A stretch of 22,384 nucleotides of DNA from Alloiococcus sp035301245 (GTDB lineage: Bacteria; Bacillota; Bacilli; Lactobacillales; Carnobacteriaceae_A). Of the stretch, positions 14,967-22,384 are shown piece after piece (position 1 is the first letter of the stretch; each line of letters opens with the position of its first letter). A program made the position numbers and the translations under genes. The DNA lies in the NCBI GenBank assembly GCA_035301245.1, contig DATGUS010000058.1, positions 1-22,384 of the forward strand, in the 5' to 3' direction. The notes beneath the pieces are model-generated. The model was not told where the DNA came from. It saw only the letters and a list, made by a program, of their open reading frames with translations, and did no database searches.

Positions 14967-15668
14967 ATGAATATATTAATGGTTGAAGATAATACTTCAG
15001 TTAGCGAAATGTTAGAGATGTTCTTTATCAAAGAAGAATGGAATGTCACATTCATCGAAAACGGTAAAGAGGGACTAAATACTTACTTAGAAAATCCTGA
15101 CAAGTTTGATCTTATTATTTTAGATATTATGTTACCAGATATGGATGGAACAATTATTTGTCGTGAAATTCGCAAAGAAGACGATCGTGTTCCAATTATT
15201 ATGTTAACAGCTAAGGATACAGAGAGTGACGAGGTTATTGGTTTTGAACTTGGCGCCGATGATTATGTTACCAAACCATTTAGTCCTTTAACACTAATTG
15301 CTCGAATTAAATCATTATTTCGTCGAGCAAACTTAGGTTCTAGCGAGAGCGGTGAATATGAAATTGAAACAAAACATCTAAAAATGGATAGTGCTACCAG
15401 AGAAGTGATCTTGTATGATCAGCCGCTTGAAAATTTAACGCCTAAAGAATTTGATTTGCTTCACACGATGGCTGGCAAACCAAAACGTGTCTTTTCTCGA
15501 GAACAGCTTTTACAGTTAGTTTGGGATTATGAATATTTTGGCGATGAAAGAACCGTGGATGCGCATATTAAAAAGTTAAGACAAAAATTAGTTGAAAATG
15601 GACCACAAGTCATTCATACAGTTTGGGGTGTCGGTTACAAATTTGACGATAGCGAGAGCAGTGAATAA
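14967..15668 (+). CDS. OmpR/PhoB-family response regulator
   Basis: This 233-residue protein has an N-terminal receiver (about 1-118) and a C-terminal winged-helix DNA-binding domain (about 130-228). Receiver residues are acidic D8 (VEDN), phospho-acceptor D53 (ILDIMLPDMDG), T81 and K103 (VTKPFSP). The winged helix shows NLTPKEFDLL, SREQLLQLVWDYEY and RTVDAHIKKLRQKL, then the final VWGVGYKF. ATG 14967 is preceded by TTAAGGGTG; the GTG at 14958 is part of that ribosome binding site. The sensor kinase gene starts two bases after the stop. The signal and target genes are not evident. A TAAAAT at 14925-14930 may be the -10. The inter-domain linker region (15341-15366) is nearly repeated at the 3' end of the gene. 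Confidence 0.94.
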   Translation: MNILMVEDNTSVSEMLEMFFIKEEWNVTFIENGKEGLNTYLENPDKFDLIILDIMLPDMDGTIICREIRKEDDRVPIIMLTAKDTESDEVIGFELGADDYVTKPFSPLTLIARIKSLFRRANLGSSESGEYEIETKHLKMDSATREVILYDQPLENLTPKEFDLLHTMAGKPKRVFSREQLLQLVWDYEYFGDERTVDAHIKKLRQKLVENGPQVIHTVWGVGYKFDDSESSE

Positions 15669-15670
15669 AA

Positions 15671-17125
15671 ATGAAATTGCCTTATTTTTATCAACATATG
15701 CTTGGCTTTCTTGCCGTTATCATAATTTTACTTTACACTTCATTATTTTCATTCATTCGTTTATCAAGAGAATCAGCTTTTAATTCAACCCAAGAGGATC
15801 TATTTACGTATGCGGAAACGATTGTTGAAAGTGTCAATGATTATGATGATTTAAGTAGAGAACAGCGAATATTGGATAAATTCAATGTCAATATTGCTGT
15901 GGTTGATAATCAAGGGAAAGTTGTTTATCCATCCTTAACCCCTAATATTGTTAGCCATATTATTCCGGAAGATTTAGAGGATTTAAAAGCTGGTGAACGT
16001 CAAACATCTATTGTTGAATTAGGCGTTGATGGTGAAGAAGAAAATCATATGATGGTGTATGTGCCATACTTTTCTCAATCGACAGGTGAATACGGTGGGT
16101 TCGTCAGTGTCATGACACCATTTAGTATAGTAGATGATGAGATTAATGCACTTGAAGGTCATCTTTTTAGAGCTTTCTTCATTGCTACTATTGTGTCGAT
16201 TATTATTAGTGCACTCCTCGCTTGGTATCAAGTTAACCGCATTAATCGTTTACGTAAAGCTGCTCATAAAGTAACCCAAGGTGAATATGATGTTAGGGTC
16301 AGTTATTCTGATAGAGATGAGTTAGATAACTTAAGCCGAGATTTTAATAAGATGATTTTAGCACTTGATCAGTCTCAGAAAGAATTAGATCGTCAGGAAG
16401 AAAGGCGAAAATCCTTTATGCAAGATGCTGCTCATGAAATGCGTACGCCATTAACTACAATTAACGGTCTGTTAGAAGGTTTAGAATATGGTATTATTGA
16501 CGAAAGCAACCGCTTGAGAAGTATTCAATTAATGCGTAAAGAAACAACTCGCTTAATTAAATTGGTGAATGAAAACCTTGATTACGAAAATATTCGTTCT
16601 AACCGAATTAAATTAATTAAAAAAGAGATTCTATTAAGCAACATTTTTGAAGAAATAGACTATCAAATGAAAAAACTTGCTAAAAAATCAAATAATACAT
16701 TGAATGTTGAAGATATGAAAGACATGACTGTTTTTGCGGATTATGATCGTCTTAAACAAATTTTAGTCAATTTAATCAAAAATGCGATTCAGTTTACGGA
16801 TAATGGTGAAATTAACGTCTGGGCTGAAAAGACAGAATACGGGACTAAATTATTTATTCAGGATAATGGTATTGGTATGAGTGAAAAGCAACTCAAAAAC
16901 ATTTGGGAAAGATATTATAAAGCTGATACCTCACGACAAAATACTTTGTACGGGGAATCAGGTTTAGGGTTATCTATTGTTCAACAACTTGTTCATTTAC
17001 ATGGGGCCGTTATTGATGTTCGAAGTAAAGAGAATAAAGGAACATTATTTAGTGTAGAATTCCCTGACTCTCCAGAATTAGAAAAGGAACTTCAAAAGAA
17101 TCGACAGCAAGATATTCTCGAATGA
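15671..17125 (+). CDS. Sensor histidine kinase of the adjacent two-component system
   Basis: This 484-residue membrane kinase has TM1 (about 11-29), an extracytoplasmic sensor region of about 135 residues (30-165), TM2 (about 167-187) and a HAMP linker (about 188-240). The dimerisation domain carries phospho-acceptor H255 (QDAAHEMRTPLTTINGL). The ATPase domain has an N-box (NLIKNA, N367/N371), G1 DNGIGM (398-403) and G2 GLGLS (431-435). The sensor region (AVVDNQGKVVYPS, MMVYVPYFS) looks like a Cache/PAS-like fold, though that is only an impression. It phosphorylates the response regulator encoded immediately upstream. I cannot tie it to a named system. The operon has no nearby hairpin; the first good terminator is at 17327-17368. 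Confidence 0.93.
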   Translation: MKLPYFYQHMLGFLAVIIILLYTSLFSFIRLSRESAFNSTQEDLFTYAETIVESVNDYDDLSREQRILDKFNVNIAVVDNQGKVVYPSLTPNIVSHIIPEDLEDLKAGERQTSIVELGVDGEEENHMMVYVPYFSQSTGEYGGFVSVMTPFSIVDDEINALEGHLFRAFFIATIVSIIISALLAWYQVNRINRLRKAAHKVTQGEYDVRVSYSDRDELDNLSRDFNKMILALDQSQKELDRQEERRKSFMQDAAHEMRTPLTTINGLLEGLEYGIIDESNRLRSIQLMRKETTRLIKLVNENLDYENIRSNRIKLIKKEILLSNIFEEIDYQMKKLAKKSNNTLNVEDMKDMTVFADYDRLKQILVNLIKNAIQFTDNGEINVWAEKTEYGTKLFIQDNGIGMSEKQLKNIWERYYKADTSRQNTLYGESGLGLSIVQQLVHLHGAVIDVRSKENKGTLFSVEFPDSPELEKELQKNRQQDILE

Positions 17126-17326
17126 TTAAGAATTATTCAAAATATTTTAAAAAATAGAATAGAAACAATTTTAATTCTTTTGACTAATATTAAAGGTTAA
17201 ATGAATGATTAATGAATTTAGCCATTCAACTACTTTTAAAATAGCCAAATAACGTAGTAAAATTCGATTTATATATCAAGATTAAACAGGTGTGTCATCA
17301 GCAAAAGCACATCCTGATATCAAAAG

Positions 17327-17368
17327 CCGTCACAAACGCTGTTTAAACAGTGCTTGTGACGGTTTTTT
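17327..17368 (+). terminator. Strong terminator downstream of the two-component operon
   Basis: CCGTCACAA (17327-17335) and TTGTGACGG (17354-17362) pair perfectly, with the self-complementary CTGTTTAAACAG (17339-17350) inside. This makes an almost continuous 18-bp stem followed by six T's. It sits about 200 bases past the kinase stop. Confidence 0.88.
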
Positions 17369-17629
17369 AGTTTGATAAAGATATAAAAAGAGGAGTAGCT
17401 TTCCACGTTATTCTCTAAAATGAACTCTAGAAAGAAGCCACCGAAATGTAAACTCGTTATAACCCAATACAGTTTACGTTAGATATCAACTTTAGATTGT
17501 ATTCGGAAAAGACTGATGTCGATCTTTTTATTAACGATATAATCCAATAGAATTAATATTAACTTAAACTTAATTTAATATTTAAAGATTATAGTATAAT
17601 AAGTAATCTATTGCATCCTTCAAATAGAT

Positions 17630-17658
17630 TTGAATAAATAGAACGATAAGGGTATAAT
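17630..17658 (+). promoter_or_regulatory. Upstream promoter of ltaS
   Basis: TTGAAT (17630-17635) and a perfect TATAAT (17653-17658) are spaced by 17 bases, leaving a leader of about 115 bases. A palindrome AAGATT-AAA-AATCTT (17672-17686) lies just downstream of the expected start. Confidence 0.6.
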
Positions 17659-17712
17659 ACTGTAATGTGTAAAGATTAAAAATCTTAAATACGACAAATT
17701 AGGCATTTTTAT

Positions 17713-17741
17713 TTGAAAACAATGTAAAAATTTAGTAAAAT
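17713..17741 (+). promoter_or_regulatory. Second promoter of ltaS
   Basis: TTGAAA (17713-17718) and TAAAAT (17736-17741) are spaced by 17 bases. The expected start is about 30 bases before the ATG, next to the AGGAGG ribosome binding site. Confidence 0.55.
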
Positions 17742-17780
17742 CACAATGAAATTTTATGTAGTACTTTAGGAGGATTTTTA

Positions 17781-19982
17781 ATGAAGAAATTACAAGATTT
17801 CCTCAATAAACGTTCAGGATTCTTCCTCATTGCAATATTCTTGTATTGGGCAAAGACTTACCTAGCGTATACAATTGAATTTAATTTAGGCGTATCAGGC
17901 TTATTACAGCACTTTATTTTATTGATTAATCCATTTCCAATTATTGTTATTTTAATGAGTTTGGGATTATATTTTAAAGATCCGAAGAAGTCATTCTCTA
18001 CGATGTGGTTCTTCCACTTATTAGCCAGCATTTTGCTCTATGCGAATATTTTATACTACCGAGAGTTTGCTGACTTTTTAACAACTAATGTGGCTGTTGG
18101 TGCCGGGGGTATTTCAACCGGTTTATTTACAGCTACCTTTAATATGTTAAATGTCTATGACTTTGTCTACTGTATTGATGTATTTATACTTGGCTATATT
18201 GTCTTTAGGAAATTATGGAATAGTGGATTAAGATCAAAACCTGTAATGAAAAAGACGGCATTATTGACAACTGTTTCAGGAATAATTTTTTTTGGTCTGA
18301 ATATCGGTTTGTCTGAGATGAATCGTCCACAATTATTACTGCGTACATTCGACCGTAATTATATTGTAAAATATTTAGGTTTAAACTTCTTTACTGGTTA
18401 TGATTTAGTTAATACATTCCAAAATAACCAAATTCGAGCAAATGCCGATGAGTCTGATTTAAGTGAAATCGTTAATTTTGTTCAGGAGAATCACGCTGAA
18501 CCGAATCCAGAAATGTTTGGTAAAGCTAAAGGTAAGAACGTCATTACGATTGTTTTAGAAAGTACACAGCAATTCTTAGTTGATTATGAATTAGAAGATG
18601 AAAATGGTAATAAGCATGAAGTAACACCATTTTTAAACTCACTTTATCATGATAATCAAACATATCGATTTGAGAACTTCTATGGTCAAATTGGTCAAGG
18701 TAAATCATCTGATGCGGAAGTTTTAGCGGAGAACTCATTATTTGGATTGCCACAAGGAAGTGCGTTCCAGACATTAGGTTCTAGCAACACCTTCCACTCA
18801 GCCCCGTCTATTTTAAGTAATGAGGCTGGTTATACAAGTGCTTCATTCCACGGTAACGTTGGTTCATTCTGGAACAGAACGGATACGTATCAGTCATTTG
18901 GTTACGACTTCTTTTTTGATTCAGAATTTTACAACTTAACAGATGAGAACTCACTAGAATATGGTCTTAAGGATAAAGTTTTCTTCAATGACTCAATAAA
19001 GTATCTTGAACAATTACCTCAACCGTTTTATTCTAAGTTCTTAACAGTGACGAATCACTTCCCTTATCCACTAGATGAAGCAAACGTTGATTTCCCAGCT
19101 GCAGACACTTCGGATAATACAATCAACCAATACTTCCAAACAGCTCACTATGCTGATCAAGCACTAGAGGAATTTTTTCATTGGTTGAAAGAGTCAGGTA
19201 TGTATGAAGATACGATGGTCGTTATTTATGGAGACCACTATGGTATTTCTGATATGAGAAACCCAGTCCTGGGTGAATTAATGGATATACCTCAAGATGA
19301 ATGGACGTCATACAATAATGCACAGATGCAACGTCTGCCACTTCTATTCCATATACCTGGTGAAGAAGACGGACATACGATTGATACTATAGGCGGACAA
19401 GTTGATCTTTTACCAACATTGTTACACTTATTAGGTGTCGAAACGGAGCCTTATTTATTCATGGGTCAAGATTTATTCTCACCTGATAATGATAGAGCTG
19501 TATCCTTGCGAAATGGTCGCTTTATTAACAAAGACTACACAGTTGTTAGCGGCCAAATCTATGATACTGAAACAGGCGACGTTTTAAATGAAACATTAAC
19601 TGAAGAAGAGATCCAAGAAATTTACGATGCAAGAGATAAATCGAACTTAGCACTCGAGCACTCTGATAGCATCTTAATGAAAGACTTGTTAAGATTCTAT
19701 ACACCTGAATCACTTAAAGGTCGAGAGAAAAATGATTATATCTATTATGATCAGATGAAATTTTTAAGAAATCATCCTCGTCGCGAAGCAAGTCTAATTG
19801 GTCAACGTAATGGTGAATCTACGCAAGAGCTTTATCAAACGAATGCCCCTGAAATTACAGGAGAGCCAATTATTAGTGAATTTAATGAGTATGGACAGGC
19901 GCAAGCTGAACAAGTAGAAACATCAAACAATGAAGAAGAATCTGAAAGTGCAGAAGAAGCAGTTAACAACACGAGTGAATAA
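17781..19982 (+). CDS. ltaS: Lipoteichoic acid synthase (LtaS-type polyglycerolphosphate polymerase)
   Basis: This 733-residue membrane enzyme polymerises glycerol phosphate from phosphatidylglycerol onto a glycolipid anchor. Five N-terminal helices (about 12-178) precede an extracellular sulfatase-fold domain (about 250-640). An A-N-A sequence (220-222) is a plausible signal peptidase site at the position where S. aureus LtaS is cut. Active-site candidates by motif are E260 (IVLES), W364/R366 (SFWNR), H426 (VTNHFPY) and D485/H486 (YGDHYGIS). The nucleophile motif reads GKSSD (307-311), with Ser309 where LtaS enzymes normally have Thr (T300 in S. aureus). The tail after about 700 is acidic and Glu/Gln/Ser-rich, making it longer than the roughly 650-residue staphylococcal enzyme. 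AGGAGG precedes the ATG. It is monocistronic, with two promoters and a terminator. Confidence 0.93.
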   Translation: MKKLQDFLNKRSGFFLIAIFLYWAKTYLAYTIEFNLGVSGLLQHFILLINPFPIIVILMSLGLYFKDPKKSFSTMWFFHLLASILLYANILYYREFADFLTTNVAVGAGGISTGLFTATFNMLNVYDFVYCIDVFILGYIVFRKLWNSGLRSKPVMKKTALLTTVSGIIFFGLNIGLSEMNRPQLLLRTFDRNYIVKYLGLNFFTGYDLVNTFQNNQIRANADESDLSEIVNFVQENHAEPNPEMFGKAKGKNVITIVLESTQQFLVDYELEDENGNKHEVTPFLNSLYHDNQTYRFENFYGQIGQGKSSDAEVLAENSLFGLPQGSAFQTLGSSNTFHSAPSILSNEAGYTSASFHGNVGSFWNRTDTYQSFGYDFFFDSEFYNLTDENSLEYGLKDKVFFNDSIKYLEQLPQPFYSKFLTVTNHFPYPLDEANVDFPAADTSDNTINQYFQTAHYADQALEEFFHWLKESGMYEDTMVVIYGDHYGISDMRNPVLGELMDIPQDEWTSYNNAQMQRLPLLFHIPGEEDGHTIDTIGGQVDLLPTLLHLLGVETEPYLFMGQDLFSPDNDRAVSLRNGRFINKDYTVVSGQIYDTETGDVLNETLTEEEIQEIYDARDKSNLALEHSDSILMKDLLRFYTPESLKGREKNDYIYYDQMKFLRNHPRREASLIGQRNGESTQELYQTNAPEITGEPIISEFNEYGQAQAEQVETSNNEEESESAEEAVNNTSE

Positions 19983-19991
19983 CGAATAAAT

Positions 19992-20070
19992 AAAAGACGT
20001 TTAAGTAACGGCGAGATACTTTAGTTAGACCCTAGTTGAAGTATCGACCCTTAACTTGGCGTCTTTTTTT
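19992..20070 (+). terminator. Terminator after ltaS (long branched hairpin)
   Basis: Outer arms AAAAGACG (19992-19999) and CGTCTTTT (20059-20066 region) are followed by a run of T's. An inner stem GATACTT/AAGTATC lies within. The element is unusually long for a simple terminator. Confidence 0.75.
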
Positions 20071-20124
20071 GGTGAGTATAAAAGTTTTATTTTCTTTAGA
20101 TTATTAAATAAGTCATATACCTGG

Positions 20125-20153
20125 TTGCTATCTATTAATATTACTAAGATAAT
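20125..20153 (+). promoter_or_regulatory. Promoter of the esterase gene
   Basis: TTGCTA (20125-20130) and GATAAT (20148-20153) are separated by 17 bases, about 45 bases upstream of the start codon. Confidence 0.5.
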
Positions 20154-20198
20154 AAGAGTTGAAGTTCTATAAACTAAAAAAAAAGAAAAGTGAATGCA

Positions 20199-21203
20199 AT
20201 GAATTTACTGAAGTTATTATTATATCCAGCAGCTTTTTTTAAAATATTATTTTCGACGTGCTCTAAGAGTCAAACTATAAATAACATTACGATGATTCCA
20301 AATAATCTTCAAGATGAAGAAGGGAACCTGAAATTGGATAATATGGCGGAGTTTCAGCAATTTATTGAACATCGTAGAGCAGCAAATTCGATTCCTTATC
20401 CAACACCAGTCGAGCTGGACGATAAAGAAGTAATGATTAAAGACAACGGCCCTATGCGTACCTTTATTTGGAATGAGCAAAATAATCCAAACCAGCAAGT
20501 TATCTTTTACTTACATGGTGGCTCATACTTTAAACAACCGGGAGACCATTACTTTAAGTATTTAAATGAATGGTCAGACCAATTGCAAGCTAAAATTATT
20601 ATGCCAATTTATCCAAAGGCACCCGAGTATACATTTAAGGATAGTGCAGATAAACTACTAGAAATGTATAAAGAGATGTTGAACCAAGTAAATGATCCAG
20701 CACAAATTATGTTCATCGGTGATAGTGCTGGAGCTGGATTATTGATGGGGTTGGCCGATTATATTGCCGAGCACCATCTAGAACAACCAAAAGAAATTAT
20801 TTTGATTTCGCCGTGGTTAGATATTAGTACTGATAATCCAAGAATTAAAGAATTTCAAAATGTCGATCCAAGTTTGCGACAGTGGCAGTTACAAGAATAC
20901 GGATTGATTTGGTCTGACGGAGAAGAAAACGTTAAAAAACCATTGGTAAGCCCACTCTATTCTCACCAATTACAAAATCTAGGTAAGTTAACGATCATCA
21001 TCGGAACTCATGAACTCTTTTATCCTGATAGTGAGTTATTACATGAAAAGTTAAGTGAGCTGAATGTCTCTCATAATTTTATTGTTGGAGACAAATTAAC
21101 TCACGATTTTGCATTAGAAGATACCACCGCTGGCGAAGAAACTAGAGCATTAATGATGGATATTATTGAAAAAGATTTATCAGATTTAAAAGTTATAGTA
21201 TAA
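20199..21203 (+). CDS. Alpha/beta hydrolase, HSL-type esterase/lipase
   Basis: This is 334 residues from ATG 20199; the in-frame GTG at 20190 has no better ribosome binding site, and the site is weak for both. The hormone-sensitive-lipase family signature is present: oxyanion motif YLHGGSY (104-110), nucleophile elbow GDSAGAG (174-180) with Ser176, acid D277 (FYPDSELL) and His302 (THDF). The N-terminus is hydrophobic (MNLLKLLLYPAAFFKILF) and may anchor or direct the protein to the membrane. C21 follows a poor lipobox, so a lipoprotein is doubtful. The natural ester substrate is unknown. An rRNA methyltransferase gene follows after 38 bases with no terminator, so the two may be co-transcribed. 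Confidence 0.87.
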   Translation: MNLLKLLLYPAAFFKILFSTCSKSQTINNITMIPNNLQDEEGNLKLDNMAEFQQFIEHRRAANSIPYPTPVELDDKEVMIKDNGPMRTFIWNEQNNPNQQVIFYLHGGSYFKQPGDHYFKYLNEWSDQLQAKIIMPIYPKAPEYTFKDSADKLLEMYKEMLNQVNDPAQIMFIGDSAGAGLLMGLADYIAEHHLEQPKEIILISPWLDISTDNPRIKEFQNVDPSLRQWQLQEYGLIWSDGEENVKKPLVSPLYSHQLQNLGKLTIIIGTHELFYPDSELLHEKLSELNVSHNFIVGDKLTHDFALEDTTAGEETRALMMDIIEKDLSDLKVIV

Positions 21204-21241
21204 GTAAAGAATTTTGCAAATAGGAAGTTAAAGGTGAAAAA

Positions 21242-22384
21242 ATGAAGAAAGTTCATTTAAAAAGATTAGCATCGAACCGAGTAAAGAAAGGCTATCCAGT
21301 CTTAACCGAATTAGATATTTTTGATCAAGGGGACGCCAAAGAAGGTGATTTGATCCGACTGATTGATCCGAAGAAAAAATTTGTAGGAATTGGTTATTTA
21401 GGCGAAGAAAACAGTAATATCGGATGGGTGCTTTCTACGAAAGACCGTGAGATTAATAAAGGCTTTATCTTAGAGAAATTAAGTGAAGCGAAAAAATACC
21501 GTCGTGCATTTTTTGAAAATAAAGACACGACAGCTTTTCGAGTATTTAACGGTCATGGTGATGGTATTGGAGGGATGACTATCGATTACTATAATGGTTT
21601 TTACGTTGTCTCTTGGTACAATAAGGGGATTTATCAACATCGAGAGTTGATTTTAGAAACATTCAAAGATATTTTTGTTCATGCAAAAGGTGTTTATGAA
21701 AAAAGTAATTTTCCTGATTCAGAAGTTAAGAACCAACATCTTTTTGGTAAAGAAGCACCTGAGCCATTAATTATTAAAGAAAATGGCATTAATTATGCGA
21801 CATATCTGAATGATAGTTGGATGACTGGGATATTCTTTGATCAACGAGAAGTTCGTTATGATATTATGACTCAATACGGTGTCGGTAAAAATGTCTTAAA
21901 CTTGTTTAGTTACACTGGTGCCTTTTCAGTGGCAGCGACGATGGGTGGAGCGCTGAAAACAGTGAATATCGATGTTGCAAAACGTAGTAAAGAACTAACC
22001 ACTGAGCAATTTGAAGTAAATCAATTAAATGTCACCGATCATGAAATTCGTGTGATTGATGTAGAGTCATATCTCGATTATGCTCAAAAGCATGACCTGA
22101 AATTTGGTCTGATTGTGATTGATCCACCGACTTTCGCTCGTACTGATAAAGGAACGTGGAGTGTTGAAGAAGATTATAGTCGCATTATTTCACAATGCTT
22201 AAATATTTTAGAAGATGACGGAACCTTAATTGTGTCGACAAATGCGTGGAAACTTAGCGCCGACGATTTCTATGATATTGTTGAAGAAGGCTTTAACTTG
22301 GCTCATGAGGATGGCGTATTGATTGATAACTACACCCTCCCGCAAGATTATCGCATTTCAGAAACCTACCCCGAAAGTAGTTAT
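21242..22384 (+). CDS. Class I SAM-dependent rRNA (cytosine-5) methyltransferase, RlmI/YwbD-like (3' cut by window edge)
   Basis: The frame is open from ATG 21242, preceded by AAAGGTG, to the end of the window: 381 residues with no stop. The family is about 390-400 residues, so only a few residues are missing. The N-terminal part (about 3-75) looks like a PUA domain (KRLASNRVKKGYPVL, DLIRLIDPKKKFVGIGYL). A RlmI-type middle region follows, with NGHGDGIGGMTIDYY (103-117) and TGIFFDQRE (195-203). The Rossmann methyltransferase has SAM motif NLFSYTGAFSVAA (220-232) and motif IV DPPTFAR (294-300). E. coli RlmI methylates C1962 of 23S rRNA. The same target here is likely but inferred. Confidence 0.9.
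   Translation, partial: MKKVHLKRLASNRVKKGYPVLTELDIFDQGDAKEGDLIRLIDPKKKFVGIGYLGEENSNIGWVLSTKDREINKGFILEKLSEAKKYRRAFFENKDTTAFRVFNGHGDGIGGMTIDYYNGFYVVSWYNKGIYQHRELILETFKDIFVHAKGVYEKSNFPDSEVKNQHLFGKEAPEPLIIKENGINYATYLNDSWMTGIFFDQREVRYDIMTQYGVGKNVLNLFSYTGAFSVAATMGGALKTVNIDVAKRSKELTTEQFEVNQLNVTDHEIRVIDVESYLDYAQKHDLKFGLIVIDPPTFARTDKGTWSVEEDYSRIISQCLNILEDDGTLIVSTNAWKLSADDFYDIVEEGFNLAHEDGVLIDNYTLPQDYRISETYPESSY

Larger units (their letters stand above)
17126..17780. other. 655-base non-coding region between the kinase gene and ltaS
   Basis: No convincing gene lies here on either strand. From left to right it holds about 200 bases of AT-rich sequence without clear signals and a strong terminator (17327-17368). 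Next come an inverted repeat GTAAACT/AGTTTAC (17448-17454, 17471-17477) and a weaker AAAAGA/TCTTTT hairpin ending in T's near 17507-17530. A TTAATATT direct repeat follows at 17553 and 17575 (22 bases apart), then two tandem promoters for ltaS with a palindrome between them. The stretch 17369-17550 is outside any transcript I can assign and could encode a small RNA. Confidence 0.6.

Noticed and set aside
17420..17482. Small + strand ORF of 20 codons (MNSRKKPPKCKL...) in the ltaS upstream gap
   Set aside because: There is no ribosome binding site at usable spacing, and its end coincides with the GTAAACT/AGTTTAC inverted repeat. It is better explained by chance.
20199..20264. Lipoprotein signal in the esterase (LFSTC)
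   Set aside because: The residue before the cysteine is Thr and the -3 residue is Phe, a poor lipobox fit. A simple hydrophobic anchor is as likely.
1..22384. CRISPR arrays, insertion sequences, tRNA or rRNA genes
   Set aside because: No repeat-spacer series, transposase genes or recognisable stable RNA genes were seen in any intergenic region.

Overview
The window is AT-rich, densely coding on the + strand and typical of a low-GC Gram-positive bacterium. Several features point to Lactobacillales: a heterodimeric multidrug ABC exporter behind a TetR repressor, the tdk-prfA-prmC-sua5-upp cluster, DUF1146 next to murA, a small EpuA-type protein behind murA, a short SsbB-like protein, and an LtaS-type lipoteichoic acid synthase. 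I cannot name the genus. All real genes lie on the + strand; minus-strand open frames are shadows.

Layout. 1-438 is the 3' end of an AI-2E family transporter. 467-4851 is a TetR-regulated operon (tetR, ABC-1, ABC-2) whose three genes overlap by single-base TAATG junctions. It has a clear palindromic operator inside its promoter and a long terminator. 4911-6030 holds an OsmC-family peroxidase and a YczE/YitT-type membrane protein. 6063-7683 is a cysteine biosynthesis pair (cysteine synthase and a short serine acetyltransferase) with promoter and terminator. 7702-12168 is a housekeeping cluster: thymidine kinase, RF1, the RF1/RF2 glutamine methyltransferase, Sua5 and uracil phosphoribosyltransferase, most of them overlapping or closely spaced. 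12188-14012 carries DUF1146 and murA, followed by the EpuA-like gene (14182-14373) and an ssbB-like gene (14544-14894). 14967-17125 encodes an OmpR-type two-component system. A 655-base non-coding stretch with hairpins and tandem promoters leads to ltaS (17781-19982). The window ends with an HSL-type esterase and the first 381 codons of an RlmI-like rRNA methyltransferase.

Functionally, much of the window serves the cell envelope (murA, ltaS, EpuA-like protein, two-component system, drug exporter) and translation (RF1, PrmC, Sua5, rRNA methyltransferase).

The most striking non-coding signal is a cluster of DnaA-box-like 9-mers in the prmC-sua5 gap, running into the 5' end of sua5. Three match TTATNCACA (two are exact TTATCCACA) and two are near matches, all within 176 bases. 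From memory, B. subtilis DnaA binds stably near ywlC, its sua5 homologue, and represses it, so this may be an old replication-initiator checkpoint kept in a distant relative. Other leads are a TetR operator in the promoter spacer, a perfect 9-bp inverted repeat bracketing the DUF1146 promoter, a Ser in place of the usual catalytic Thr of LtaS, a CysE tail ending in Ile, and the absence of glyA and the atp operon from their usual places around upp.
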